A stretch of DNA of 64,000 nt from positions 682,001 through 746,000 of the forward strand of contig JAHGAU010000028.1 of NCBI GenBank assembly GCA_019925105.1, read 5' to 3'. Origin of the DNA: Niebla homalea (lineage: Eukaryota; Ascomycota; Lecanoromycetes; Lecanorales; Ramalinaceae). The notes under the pieces were generated by a model. The model saw only the letters and a program-made list of their open reading frames with translations. It made no database searches and had not been told where the DNA came from. Of the stretch, positions 33,308-45,144 are shown in pieces. How positions within the stretch are numbered: the stretch's first letter is position 1; each line of letters opens with the position of its first letter. A program made the translations under genes and the position numbers.

Positions 33308-34459
33308 CTAGAGTCTGTTTGATAGAAACCGATTCAGGGAGCCTCTGCTGTGCTTGTTGTAAGCAGGAAGCCTTGGTTCATCAAGCTCTGACGCATGTAT
33401 TTGAGCAGCTCTCATGAAAATGATGTCTAATCTCTGACCCTGCTGCATGATTGCTCGGGTAGCCTGCAGAAATATCTCCCAGAGTGGCAACAAGTAGTCG
33501 GGTTCTATGTTGATTGGAGCTGAGGCACCGAGCAACGCATATATATAGTCTCGAGGTTCTGAGAACTCTGACCCTGTACCGAGATGCCTTTCTAAGTTTC
33601 AGTATAAGGAGGTGGTCACCATTAAAGTTGATGCGAAATGAAAAATCCCTCAAGGTTGGCCAACGGAATTAGCCAATCTTTCTTGAGACGACTAACATCG
33701 GGTCTCAAATGTGCACATTTTCCCAAATCTGCAGTAAGTGAGTAAATTGGATACTGTGAGAAGATGAAGTTTGCTCTTGCTTCCAATAAATCCTTTCAGC
33801 AAAGATCTCCTTCAAAGCGAGAATTTGGAATAGAAGGCTGGGGAATGATAGTTAAATGACCCATCTCTTCGTCTTGGCCACCGCTAAAGTTCATCCGGTC
33901 CGTCAGATTGGTAGCACAGGCCTAAGCTCATTCGTAGCGAAGGGTTTAAGGGGCGGAGGAGTCTTTGACAAGAAATTAAGAAATCTTCCTCATCCGCGGA
34001 TTCCGGTCTCCGAATTTCGTCATTTCCAGCACAGAAACATCTGTAAGTATCCACGGTGCTCTCTTCCCACGGTATGTCATACTTTAAGTTGCACAGTTCC
34101 CACGCCGTGAATTTGTCGGAGCAAGCTACCTCTTCGATCGTGTCAAATATCCAATCTGTCAACATACTCGCTTCTCCTAGCCAGGCCAATGTCTGAGTGG
34201 CATTCTTGTAGAAGGATCCCACGACAGATATTTGGTCGCCCTTTTCACGCTCATTGGATTGATCAATGCAGAGAGCGTCGACCCACAACAGACGAGGAGC
34301 ATCTTCATACCTAAGATGCTGCAGTGCAACGTGGAGGTTGTACCTGACTGATATTTTGCCATGGTTCATGTCAATGATTTGCTGACTATATGGGTCGCCC
34401 TTTGATGAGTCTACGTATTCCCACATAGTGTTCCCCCATGCGTACAAAACAGATTTCAA
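33308..34459 (-). CDS. HET-domain (heterokaryon incompatibility) protein, model incomplete
   Basis: The exon 34459 to about 33884 carries HET-domain blocks: SVLYAWGN, YNLHVALQHLR, LLWVDALCIDQ, EKGDQISVVGSFYKNATQTLAWLGE. Further along the strand, SEPRDYIYALLGASA and IEPDYLLPLWEIFLQATRAI (about 33570-33430) are the usual second conserved region of these proteins. The central segment, including the expected RPWFxRxWVxQE block, cannot be read in a single frame, and no in-frame ATG precedes the first exon. HET proteins trigger cell death when non-self is recognised during hyphal fusion. The gene may be intact with introns I did not resolve, or degenerate. Confidence 0.6.
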
Positions 34460-35808
34460 AGGCTGGTAAACATGTTGTTCAGCAGCTATGACATGGTTTG
34501 GAGATGCGAAAACTTGAGAAGGGAAGACCCGACCGCTCTTCTATCAGCGTCGAAGCACTTTGAGCTCGTTGGCGAAAACGCCATCGCAGAGATGCCAGCA
34601 CAGCAAAATATGCCTGAAGAAAAGGCATTTCGGCTGAGTCGGATCGAGAGCCAATGGCGCGTCTTTTGAAAGGGTCAACAATACGCGTTCTGTTCACATC
34701 TGAGCACGTCCAAGGCTTCAGGCTTGATGTCAACGTATCATCAAATTAAGGCTCATTGAGACTGGCTTGACTGGCCGCCCATCAGGCCCAAGAGGGCGGC
34801 TACGGCGTTCGATTGGCCCCCAAAGGCCTTTGAGTAAAAATGGCCATCGGTCGACCATCCTCACACTGGACCAGAGCCTCAGGTTACAGCCCACGAATGA
34901 GTTGCCGCTGCATTTATCTGGGTGCATAAGTTGTGTGCGAGATGAGGCAGTGACAGGGCGAAGCGAGTCGCGGAAAATGCGGGACCGCCCCGGGGATCCT
35001 CCCCGCTGATGCCTGTCTTACCCCCGCCCTAGGGACCTATCCCGTTGCGCGTCATGTTGTACTACAGAAGGCGCAAACTCTCACCTGCAACCTATGACCA
35101 TCAAATGGTCATCATGTGTCAGACGTGAGGACGCATGAGCGTGGATGATATGTATGTCTGTATTGCATATGGTCTATGTAGGAAGCATGGATCTATCGGC
35201 ATGAAATACCGTGGTCTGGAATGTAAGACTAGGTGATGTAATCTACACGTGTCATGAGAGTGTGTTTCTTGGCCCCATGCAACACCACCACCATGCCTGC
35301 ACTCAGGCTGATATTATGTTATTCATGGCAAGCTCAGGCTCCAATGTCTACACCAACACCTAGTCCTAGGTCGAATCTTGTACCGTGCCTAATAATTTGA
35401 ATATGCTTCCATAAGCTGACTCAGACGACGAATGCCAAAGCAGCCGCCGCGGAGGCTACTCCGCAACGCTTGGTGGAGACTTTAATCTAATCGCAACGTT
35501 TCTTCTCTGTATGCTAGCCAAAGAGAGCAGGTCTAGATTTGCAGATAATCCAACGTTGACTTTTATGAATGCTGACAAGTCTGATGTCAGCAAGAGTATT
35601 GGGTTCGACTATAAGTCTCTGGCTCTATGTGCTCCCCAGAATGAACTATACTTGAACATATATGTATTACAGCGGACCCTGTGAGCCTGTAATCGATTTC
35701 CGCCCACATATATGAAATGAACGAAATGAGATCTCTTAAAATTGTCGAGACTCGGTGAGAAGACTGCGTAAGAAGGTCGAATACTCCAAAGTGTCTACTA
35801 CCCCGATC
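34460..35808. other. No supported gene
   Basis: The left part may hold the missing 5' exon of the HET gene. The frames seen (34472-34669 plus, 34479-34733 minus, 35587-35952 minus) show no domain. Confidence 0.4.
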
Positions 35809-36739
35809 ATGGCAATGATCGAGTCGACGCAGAGCCTCTCTGCCCGCAAAGTACCAATGCAAGTCCTCTGTTTTGGTCAGTCCCGCACAGGAACATCTTG
35901 TCAGTCCTTTATTTCCGCTATGCCCTGCCTTCGACATTTCGGCCTCACCCAAACAAACTTTTCATCTCTAGCCCCTATTTTTCGCCACCCAAACTCACCT
36001 CTTCCTCTCAGCCGCCCAAGCAGCCCTCCACCGCCTCGGCTTCTCCCCCTGCTACCACTACCAAGAACTCATCCCTCGCCGCGATCACCAAGCCTTCTGG
36101 TCCCGCGCCTTCGCCTCCAAATATCACTCCGGAACGGGAGCTCCACCTGTACCCTCCACCCCAGAATACTGGGACCAGCTCCTCGCTCCCTACGCCGCCG
36201 TGACCGACAACCCGTGCGTCTACTTCTTCGAAGAATTGATGACCGCGTATCCCGATGCGAAGATCGTTCTCCAAACACGCAATCTCGATGCCTGGGCCGA
36301 CAGCTTCGTCGATACCATCTCCAAATGTCTCTACGACCCCGTGATCACGTACCTCTGCAGCTTTGACGAGGGGACCGCCGGGTGGGTCCGCTTGACGACC
36401 GACACGCACGAGACATACTTCCGCGGCAGCCTTGACGATAAGAAAAGGATGAAGCAGGTGCATCGCGAATTCCTCGCCAAGGTGAGGGAGACGGTGCCAC
36501 AGGAGAGATTGCTGGAGTGGAAGGTGCAAGATGGGTGGGCACCGCTGTGTGAGCATCTGGGGGTGAAGGAGGTGCCGGACGAGCCGTTCCCGAGGGTGTT
36601 TGAGAAGCAGGACTTCATGCGGTTGATTGCGTTTGTGAGAAAGGATTTGATGAAGAAAGCGGCGTGGTGGGTTGGGATCAGGGTGGTGATGCCGGTGGGG
36701 GTGGTAGGCTTGGGGATGTGGTGGCAGTTGGGGAGATAA
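35809..36739 (+). CDS. P-loop sulfotransferase-fold protein with C-terminal TM helix
   Basis: Two exons, 35809-35899 and 36012-36739, joined over a 112-bp CT-rich intron, give 272 residues. The P-loop GQSRTGTSSAQAAL follows VLCFG, then LGFSPCYHYQEL, PEYWDQLL, AVTDNPCVYFFEELMTAYPDAKIVLQTRNLDAW and FVRKDLM. These define the fungal 'sulfotransferase family' (Sulfotransfer_4-type) proteins, many of which are annotated with vague names. A hydrophobic C-terminal helix (WWVGIRVVMPVGVVGLGMWW) suggests membrane tethering, as in relatives. PAPS binding and sulfate transfer have not been shown for this group to my knowledge. The start ATG is the first one giving the P-loop at the expected distance; ATGs a few codons downstream are also possible. 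Confidence 0.85.
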
Positions 36740-39190
36740 AAGATGTTGATGATTCTGGACTCAGGTATTACTCATTCTCTGGACTTTCTGCGTCGAAGAT
36801 CACTTGGACATGCTCGAAGATTGTCCGGAGGTAAAAGGGCTAGTGTTCAGTCTTTGTATTACTTGTTTGCATCTTCACAATGTCCACGCCTACCGGTTCA
36901 CAGAGGAAACTTTATCGATTTGCTCGCCACAAGCACAATGAATCCTAGCCTACTCCCCCACCGAATCAACACGTGGACTCCCACCCTGAGCCAACAAGAA
37001 TGGTATCATCGTAAGGTCCAATAAGGCAAGAATTTGGTAAAAGTCACAACGATCTTACTCCTCCCCGTCCATGTCTTGGCGAGCCACTCTTCTAGGCTCA
37101 TGGTATCGACCTCTCTGAGAGGACATCCATGACTAATGATCTCATGGAGCAATACTATCAATGTTTTCATTGCGCAAGGCATGCAGTCTTTCCTGATAAT
37201 TATATCAAGGATTCCCCCTAAGGAAAGTGCTTTTTCATCCTGCAAATCGATAGGTTATGGCCTGACTTCCATCCTAACCATCTTTTGATGGTCATCTCGC
37301 AGCCGATGGTATCGATCGATCGTAGTTCGTCCCTGCAGTTTCATGTGAATGTATTTCCAGGTGGTTAAGGCATTTAGGATTCGGATTCTTGCCGTATCCC
37401 TATGTCCCTGATCCCTGCGCAAGAAGACCTTTGCAGGCAAACATTTATCATCACCATCATTCTGTTGTACTTGTACGCTCACGATCCTCCTGCTGGAGCG
37501 TGTCGTTGCCGATCATGTCGACACTACTGTATCAGCTGTGGGGATTCCTTGGGGGGGGGGGGCTACAACGCCAAACAAATTCAAAAGTTGTAGTCTGGAC
37601 CCAGTTCCGGTGCCCTTGCCAGCCTGTACTCACTCCTAGCTCACCCCATCTTCCCGCACACAATAGTCTCGATTTTTCAGAATCTCCCATTTTCGCTTGC
37701 CTCGAACCCGTGCATCTAAGCGTTGATGTTTTCAATCTGCAAAAAAATCTTTCATTCTTTTCCGAACATCTGCTCCATCTTCAGTTTAAGTCGAGACCTG
37801 TTGGTCATTCCTTGTATGCAACGCTTCAAATTCCCTTCTGCTTCAATAAACTTTATACGCCACTTGAGTTCAACCTCCGTATTCCTGCTTTATTCCGACC
37901 AGATCTTAGGATTTAGGCAAGGCGAGTACACGCTTTCTTGGCTTTCCTTACGCGTCGTTACCCCAAAGGATCGTATCCCGCCGGAACACGTCCTTCCCTC
38001 CTCTGTTCAGCTGACAGAACGCTTATCGCCACCATGTCTTCCAAATCGTCATCCTTCAGTGCTGCCATTACTGAACTCTCATTCGCAGTAATCTCGGCTT
38101 TGATTTCTGCCTGCATCTTCCGATGCATAAGCGGCCTCCACATTCCCCTAATACTGGACCTGTTACTTCAATAGATTAAAACGGGGCGCTAGAGGGAAGC
38201 ACTTCCCAGTCTTCCCAAACTTCTTCGCGGCTCCTGAACCGCAGGTCAGAGCATTGAGAGGCAACGCAGTCCCTCATTCCTACTCGAACAACGAACGGAG
38301 AGCGGGGCCGATGCGGTTCCCCGAGCTCCACCAGCACTTGTGAACGTCCGGCCAAACTTCTGAGCTGGACACTACAGCTCCTGAAGCGGTTTGTTACTGC
38401 TATTTGTAAAACATCCAGGAACAGTCAGGGATTATGTTATCCCCGGTGTGGAGATCTTTAAAGCTGCTGTATGCGTCAGGTGCGGGGCGTGGGGCATGCC
38501 GATGTCAGCTGCAATCGTTCGCTTACAAGTTACAATAATGCGTAGAAAGAGAAGGAGACAAGGGGTATTCTCAAAACGTTGGAAAGACGACTGTACGATC
38601 TAAACTTGGAATGTTCTTGGATGAGTTGTCGCAGGGTCAAATCAGGACACCGTAGATGACAGCGAGTATTGGCGGCCAAGGATCTCACCGAGGAGCACGT
38701 CATACTCGAGGTCAAAGTAGGTCTTTCATGTGAATAGTATCACGCGAATCAGATGCATGGTGCTCTTTATTTGGGCAACGTGAAGTGGAACAGTATAAGA
38801 GATGGGTGTAGAGTGGAAGAAATTGAGGCACAAGAGTTATATTCATACACTGCCAAAAGGCACGAGGCTCTAGTGAGCTGGTGATCTTGCAGCATCACTC
38901 TCGCTTCGCATTTTGCTCTTCACTTTGTGTGTCATTCCCGTCGTGAAAGATCGTCTTCACCTGTTTCTGTATGTCCACCACTGACTGCAATAGGCTTCAC
39001 GCAACATCTCGCTGCCTTTTCTGACCTATCACCCACCTCCTTTGGAGTTCACTGACACGTTGCTGTCCCAAGACATACGCCGTACCATGTCTGTAGGTAT
39101 CTGTGTGAGCCTTACATCATTTCAGAGTGATGATGATTATGCTTCATGCCTGGAAATGTTCGAACCCATGATTGTGATCGCCCAAAGCAC
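36740..39190. other. No supported gene
   Basis: About 2.4 kb with short frames only. A G12 homopolymer is at 37551-37562. A pyrimidine-rich stretch (37600-38030) leads to an ATG in good context (GCCACCATGTCTTCC at 38033), but the frame has only 46 codons with one hydrophobic segment, and I could not extend it by splicing. A small two-part frame on the minus strand (37006-37482) is likewise unassigned. Confidence 0.4.
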
Positions 39191-39692
39191 TTATATGTAG
39201 GTAAAGGGTAGTAGATATGAACTGGAGAGGTGACTCACATCCTTGCACGTGCAGACGCAAATGTTGTTGGCACTGCAGTGACTGTGGCAGTATCCCACAG
39301 CGAAGCAATGCGTAAAGCAGCCCCGATCACCAAAAAGTTCGCATGACGCACGTTCTTCCAAAGCACGGACTTCGAGTGGTGAGGCAGCTCTTCCGAGAGG
39401 TGACATGTCTGTCAAACCGTGCTCCTTGATGGCACGTGAGTCCAGTCGGAGCGACTCGGGCTTGTTGTTGTGGGCAGCGGCTTTCTGTTGGTGGTGTTAG
39501 TGGTGAAGATCTCGTCATGCCACGAAAGCAAGCTTGTAGGTCTGGGTCGAAACGCACGTCCGTTGAATCAGTGCAGGTGATGCTGCCGTCGTCATGGCCT
39601 GTACATTCAATGCCACGACCGCCAGAAAAGTTGTAGTCTGCTGTCACGGTGAAGGCAAGGCCTGCAACTAATGTGAAGAGTGAGAGTCTCAT
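39191..39692 (-). CDS. Small secreted precursor with defensin-like (CS-alpha-beta) C-terminal peptide
   Basis: Exons 39692-39558 and 39484-39191, separated by a 73-bp intron (GTGCGT donor, ACTAAC branch, CAACAG acceptor), give 142 residues if the last exon is read to TAG at 39191. A GTGAGT donor at 39238 may instead splice out the tail right after CTCKD. The signal peptide is MRLSLFTLVAGLAFTVTA. A propeptide of about 70 residues follows. The C-terminal region, starting near RALEERASC, has eight Cys spaced C-x7-C-x3-C-x5-C-x3-C-x5-C-x-C-x-C. The CxxxC followed by a terminal CxC is the CS-alpha-beta signature of defensins. Fungal defensin-like peptides of this layout are known as antimicrobials. 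The processing site is not dibasic. Alternatively it is an effector-type Cys-rich protein. Confidence 0.7.
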
Positions 39693-41806
39693 GGTGGTGA
39701 AGTGGTTGAATTTGGGATGTTGATGAAGGCTTTTGGGCGTGGTATAATTGTGATGAATTGTGCAAAGGTCTCGTTTTGGATCTTGTTCAGATATCAAGGG
39801 ATGAGTGAGGAGTGATGTTGGGTTCTGCAAGAGAGAGCAGGACATCGGAGCCATTTTTATACCCAACGAGGATGGCTCCCACCATATCCTCGTCTTCGTC
39901 TACTCTTCCATTGTGATGTTACATTCACAAGGATCTTCACGCATTCCTTGGCTGATGGTGTTGATCTCCATCAAGTTGAGGGGTCATAATCGGGATCCTC
40001 CCAGGCTTCGAAGATGACGGTTACATGTTTGCCCAGACGATGCCCTCCACTGTGATGTCATTGGCCTAGTGGTTTGGTAGAGATGAGCAGGCGGACTGTC
40101 AAGTAAGCTACCCTTAGAGCATTGGCGACGCACTGCATCAGGAGTCTATGCTATGATAGGAGATTTTTGACGATATTCATACGGGCCATTTGAGCGGCGT
40201 GGTGAACGGACTGCAAGTTTAGATGAGAGGAAGCGATGTTTATGACATCGATGGGACCTCGTCTGCGATATGCCCAGCAGACGTTGTCGAAGGGTTCGGT
40301 CCGCCTTGCCTGTACTTGCTAACCCAAGTGCTTATGAACAGATCTGACTGGAGCGTTTGTCGAGGTCGAGTGAGGGGCCTGATCGGCAGCGGCGCAGAAC
40401 GGCGACGGTGCCTGCCAAGACGGCATCGTTTAAATAAGGAGATTGTGCGGGGGGAAATGAATGTTAGAGCCGCATAGGTGTGAATTGAAGCTACTATTTC
40501 GCGCAAGTGATGTCATGTTTACCCCCTGTAAAAGCGTAGAGGAAGACGATGCCTCGGCTGCAACTTTACTCGCTTGCTGAAACACGTCAAAGCGTGAACG
40601 CGATGACCATGTTACATCCGCTGGGTCCATTCTGTTCTGGGCTTCTCGCGAGCTTAATGAGTGGGTCCAGACCGTTGAGAAAGTTTATGCTGTCTCAAAG
40701 TTTTTACCATACTCCACTCCGTAACGATGATAGCTCTGAAAGAGGCGTGCTGCTGCTGCTGCTAATCGATTTGACCGGATATGGGAGAATTAATCCAATT
40801 CTTGCAGCTCACATGATGCTGCCAGAATCCACGGGCAGCGTGCCCTTGTAGCGAGCATATTTGCGTTGAACTATTCCGTAAGCGGTCGGTCAATGAGTAC
40901 GGAGGTATGATAGTTGGCGAGAGGAAGAGAAGAGGAGGACTGTTGGAGATTTCTGCACATATCTTGATTCGGTGGAAAGTTTATTCGACCATCGAGATTT
41001 GGGTAAATTGTCAGATGCCAAGCCTTGAGTCGAAGAGTACGGAATACTGATGGATGTCAAACATGAAGCAAGATTCACTGGCATCAGAATGGATCAAACG
41101 TCGTTACCGCCCAATTTGACTCACGGATGTGTGGGGGACATTGAGCAGATATCATATCAGCTGCTAGTAGAAAAACATAACATTGCTACCATCCCAGAAG
41201 CTCTGGCGTGGAGACGCAGGCAGACTGTAAGACTGAAAGTCGAGACGCGTCCTCAGGAACGGGATACAAGCTTCCACCCAGGTGAGGAGAATAACATGTA
41301 GGTGAGAGGCAGTGTAACAATCCTTGACTCTACATCCTGTCCCGAGTTGCTCAATGCTCCTGGCGCTCTGGTGATGATCAAAGATTTGCGCCTTGCGCAA
41401 CTAGATTGAAGGCCGTATTAATGTTGGTCTTGCTCATCCAAAACTAGCAATCTCGTGCTTGATCATGGCATTGTACTCTCGGGTTCCGATTAACGTAGTT
41501 GCTTGCGCATGGCTCTCGTGCGTCTTTCGTGCCGCGCGGTCAAAATAGAGTCTGGCTCATTCCTAATTCTGGACCCCATCGATCGTATCACAGGATATTC
41601 AGAGTACCTTGTAGGTTTGGCTTCGATACCCTGAATGCGCTGAATGTAGCGCTGCAAATTTCTCAAGAAGAAGCAGCTGTGGTCTGCGTATGGACATTGC
41701 TAAAGTTTGGTTGAAGAAGCTGACAAGGGAAAAAGAGCAACGGTAGCGAGTAGACATTTTATAACAGAGCTTCATGATCATTTCTCAACTTTGAGAGCCT
41801 CGAGCC
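39693..41806. other. No supported gene
   Basis: About 2.1 kb with overlapping short frames on both strands and no recognisable family. Its left end is the promoter of the defensin-like gene and its right end is the 3' flank of the permease. Confidence 0.4.
39854..39861 (-). promoter_or_regulatory. TATA box candidate of the defensin-like gene
   Basis: TATAAAAA on the minus strand, 162 bp upstream of the ATG at 39692. Confidence 0.4.
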
Positions 41807-43330
41807 TCACTTCAGAGAGTCACTGCGCCGGGTGTGATGTATGACTTCTTCCGGGATGCCCTCGTCAGCCAATGCCTTCAGATCTTCTTCACCCATCTCG
41901 CCGTCCCAACCATGAGCTACCAGATAGGCCCGGAACTTCTCATCCTCACCCGCCAGATCTTCCCCTGTGATGTTGGGGACGAAGAAGAACGTGACGATTA
42001 TGCCGGCGACGCCGCAAACGGCTGCAACGATGAATGTCCACTTCTTGCCCAAGTTGTCCTGGATCGGGGTGAATACTTCGGTGCCAACGGCAGCGCCTGT
42101 CTTGCCCAACGCAGCGGAGATGCCATAGCAGGTGCCGCGTACCGCGGTAGCATATGATTCGGAGGATAAGAGGCCAAGCATGTCGCCGGGACCCAGATTG
42201 CCAGAAGACAGCATGAGGCCATAGAAGATTACGAAAAGAGGCACGATCTTGGTGATGCGGTCATATGCGAGACCGATGATGAGGCCAAAGACGAGGTAAC
42301 CGCTGAACCCCAACATCATCGTGTTCTTGCGTCCAATCTTATCGCAAAGCCATGCCCCAATGAGGACACCCGGGAGAGCCAGCGTACCAAGGAGAAGTTG
42401 CCACTCCGCAGTCTTGTAGATACTCCCATTCTTCACCACACTGGAGATAATCGTCCCGGAGAAGACACCATTCGGAAAGGTGACGAAATCATACAAGAAC
42501 CATGCCCCACACGTCCCAATCAGCGCCTTCCAGTAATATCTCACCACCAACAGATACGGCACTTTCCTCTTGATGGCGCCCCTACGATACAATTTACTAT
42601 TCAACATCCTCACCCGGAAGTAAAAGACGGTCAGCGGCAACAGACACCCGATCCCGAAACACACCCTCCACACCGTACTCAGATGCCCCGTCCCCGCCGC
42701 GCTCAACACGATCAAGAACACAATCACGGCCAACGGCCCCCCGAAGCTCAGCGGGAAATTCGTCACCATGATGAAAATCGGCCCTCGCCGGCTGAGCGTG
42801 TACTCGTTCGCCGCCTCACTCGCGCTCGCAGAGCTGGCCGGGTACTCGCCCCCCGTCCCGAATCCCACCACGCCGCGCGAAATGGTCATCATCCAGAACA
42901 TGCCGTTGATGGTGACGCCATGGCTGGCCGTGGCCAAGATGCCACCGACCACGATCATCGCGGTGGTGGTCACGATGGCGACCTTGCGGCCCAGGTAATC
43001 GCACGTCAGCCCGATGACGATCTGGCCGATGATCTCGCCCACCAGCAAGGCGTTGGAGACGCGTGTGCTGACGGCCGAGGTGTACTGTTTGGCGTATTCC
43101 TTTTTGAGCACGACATTCGTCATGGTCATCAGGTTGTTCTGGTAGCCGTCGCTGATGAGAGCGAAGCCCGCGCAGAAGATGGTGAAGAGGTCCGAGAGCG
43201 ATTGCCTCTTGGACGATACATCTTTGGAGGGGGCGGCAGGGTCGGAGGCGACAACGATGGCCCCGGGCGCGCCGGGGGTTTGCTCATCCGAGAGGGAGGG
43301 AGCGAGGACGCTTTTGGACATGTCCATCAT
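41807..43330 (-). CDS. MFS permease, GIT1-type (glycerophosphodiester/phosphate:H+ symporter family)
   Basis: An intronless frame of 507 codons with twelve hydrophobic helices. The N-terminal helix block FTIFCAGFALISDGYQNNLM is diagnostic of the GIT1 group. The MFS loop motif is CDYLGRKVA between helices 2 and 3, with a second copy CDKIGRKNTM between helices 8 and 9. GTGGEYPASSASASEAAN is the family's helix-4/5 signature. Saccharomyces Git1p imports glycerophosphoinositol and glycerophosphocholine; fungal paralogs transport phosphate or related anions. A 470-codon frame on the opposite strand is a codon-bias shadow. The gene lies 1.8 kb from the ABC transporter and on the same strand, but nothing ties it to the NRPS. 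Confidence 0.93.
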   Translation of the reverse strand: MMDMSKSVLAPSLSDEQTPGAPGAIVVASDPAAPSKDVSSKRQSLSDLFTIFCAGFALISDGYQNNLMTMTNVVLKKEYAKQYTSAVSTRVSNALLVGEIIGQIVIGLTCDYLGRKVAIVTTTAMIVVGGILATASHGVTINGMFWMMTISRGVVGFGTGGEYPASSASASEAANEYTLSRRGPIFIMVTNFPLSFGGPLAVIVFLIVLSAAGTGHLSTVWRVCFGIGCLLPLTVFYFRVRMLNSKLYRRGAIKRKVPYLLVVRYYWKALIGTCGAWFLYDFVTFPNGVFSGTIISSVVKNGSIYKTAEWQLLLGTLALPGVLIGAWLCDKIGRKNTMMLGFSGYLVFGLIIGLAYDRITKIVPLFVIFYGLMLSSGNLGPGDMLGLLSSESYATAVRGTCYGISAALGKTGAAVGTEVFTPIQDNLGKKWTFIVAAVCGVAGIIVTFFFVPNITGEDLAGEDEKFRAYLVAHGWDGEMGEEDLKALADEGIPEEVIHHTRRSDSLK

Positions 43331-45144
43331 CGTTGCGGTGTGACGTACGGTTTTGATGAAGCCTTTGCAATGATGTGTGCGGGTGTGTTGTGTGGAGGTG
43401 GGCTGTCAAGTGTTTATATATGGCAAGCCGCCACCCACATCTCATCGTCCTCGGTGTCTGCGCAAAAGGAGGGGTCAGGCCAGCCTGTCGGAATCGAAAG
43501 CATTCGCACGTGCTCGTATCGACAGCACGCGAAGGGAAATCTTCTGCTAACCGGATTTGTTAGGTGCTTGATGTTGGTGGGGAGAGGCTTAGGCGCCCAC
43601 CGAGCTCTGCGGCTGTGGCGCACTTCACATGAATCTCCTACCCGGCACGGGATTCAACAATTGATGTTTTCACAATGTTTGGGGTTCTTGCGGGATTTGC
43701 TCTACAAACAGTTGTCAATCTCATCTGAGTGGCCTCCAATTGTATACAGTGCATTTCTGCTGCATTGTGATTTAGAATCATCAATGTGGCTCTGCAGAAT
43801 TTTCTACTAAAGACTGGTCTTTGTGTTTTGAAATTGTCATGACAACATCTGCTTTGTACAACAAAAAAATTCGTGACATTCAACAACAAATCCAGATTTT
43901 GCTTTCAGGGGCATGAATCTATTGTTCTCACACCAAACTCTCTGCTGTGAAGAGAAGTTGGGAACGAACTTGAGGAAGTTTTGGTGTTCCCACGCGATAT
44001 TTTGCTTCTGCGTGGAGGGTTTTGGGGTGAGATGAAGCGGTCCACGGAACTCCCCACCCGCATCCCGCATCAACCAAGACGTGGTGGCTTGGAATCAGGA
44101 CTTACAGTCATTTTTTGGTGATGTAAAGAGTGTGGATCATTATGCTAAGTTCAAGAGTGGCAGAGTCAGGTCAGTCAGTCTGGAAGGACGAGGCTGACGG
44201 GAAGGCCAGGATGAGAAAGTATGGCTGTTTGAGTGTAGAGCAGCAACGTTGCTAGCCGCGTGGGTCGCATGAGGTAAGAAGCTGCAGATGGGAAGGTACC
44301 TTACTGCGTGCGTAGTCTTGGCGCCACTCAGGGGGACCCAGCTTTGCAAAGTGAAGAGAGGCTTGCGGAATCTGGAAGGATACTATGGGTGAAAGGCCAT
44401 CCGCGGGTGAGAGGCTGTGTGGCTCTGATAATTAATAATTGGGAGCGACGGCCGAGGACATCGGATGTTGTGGAACGGAGGTACGTTCGGGCGTTTGTTG
44501 AACACTTTCAATTGAGTCATTAGACGCGGTCGGCAGTCAGTAAGTTTCATTGGTCCGGGAGTAATCACCACGTGGATGGATAAGCTCAGCAGGTGCCATA
44601 CTGCTGGGATTGACTAGCATCTATGGGGTGATTATAGCTGTGGCGGTGTCGAAGTTAGCAGATGCAAGGTGAGATAAGGTCCATAGACTAAAGACTCGAA
44701 TCTGTAATGGCACGATCGATGGTAGTTTCGTCTTGGGAGCACCTAGCGTGCCGCGGGTATGTGTCAGGTGTACATCAGTAGGATGCCTTAGCTCGACCGC
44801 TACAGGATGTCTGGCCGACGATGGACGGAGCGACTAGCTGGGATGTTGCTGGAAAAAAGAAGACTACTCATATGACAAGAATGGAGAGGGGAATCATAAT
44901 GAGGGGAAAAAGATGCTGACACCTTGGCATCTCATGCAGGAAGTATTTGCTTATCGCACGGTAGTGAGCTGGTAAGGCACATGATCAGAGAATTATTTAC
45001 TAATAAATAGATGCATCGAAACTCTCAATCAAACATGACAAACGTGATAGAGAGTGTGTTCGCCAATGCATGACTACTACTCACTTTTCCTCGCCTGTCA
45101 GTGCAAGATGACACCCACGCGAGCCAATGACAATCTATCATGTT
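43331..45144. other. No supported gene
   Basis: Contains the promoter of the GIT1-type permease (listed separately) and about 1.6 kb with no recognisable coding sequence. Confidence 0.45.
43412..43421 (-). promoter_or_regulatory. TATA box of the GIT1-type permease
   Basis: TATATAAA on the minus strand, about 85 bp upstream of the ATG at 43330. Confidence 0.5.

Noticed and set aside
38033..38173. 46-codon frame with a good start context and a hydrophobic segment
   Set aside because: It is too short to separate from chance, and no exon could be joined to it in frame.
42398..43810. 470-codon frame on the plus strand opposite the GIT1-type permease
   Set aside because: It mirrors the GC-rich third-position bias of the permease on the other strand; the product is His/Arg/Gln-rich low complexity without any domain.
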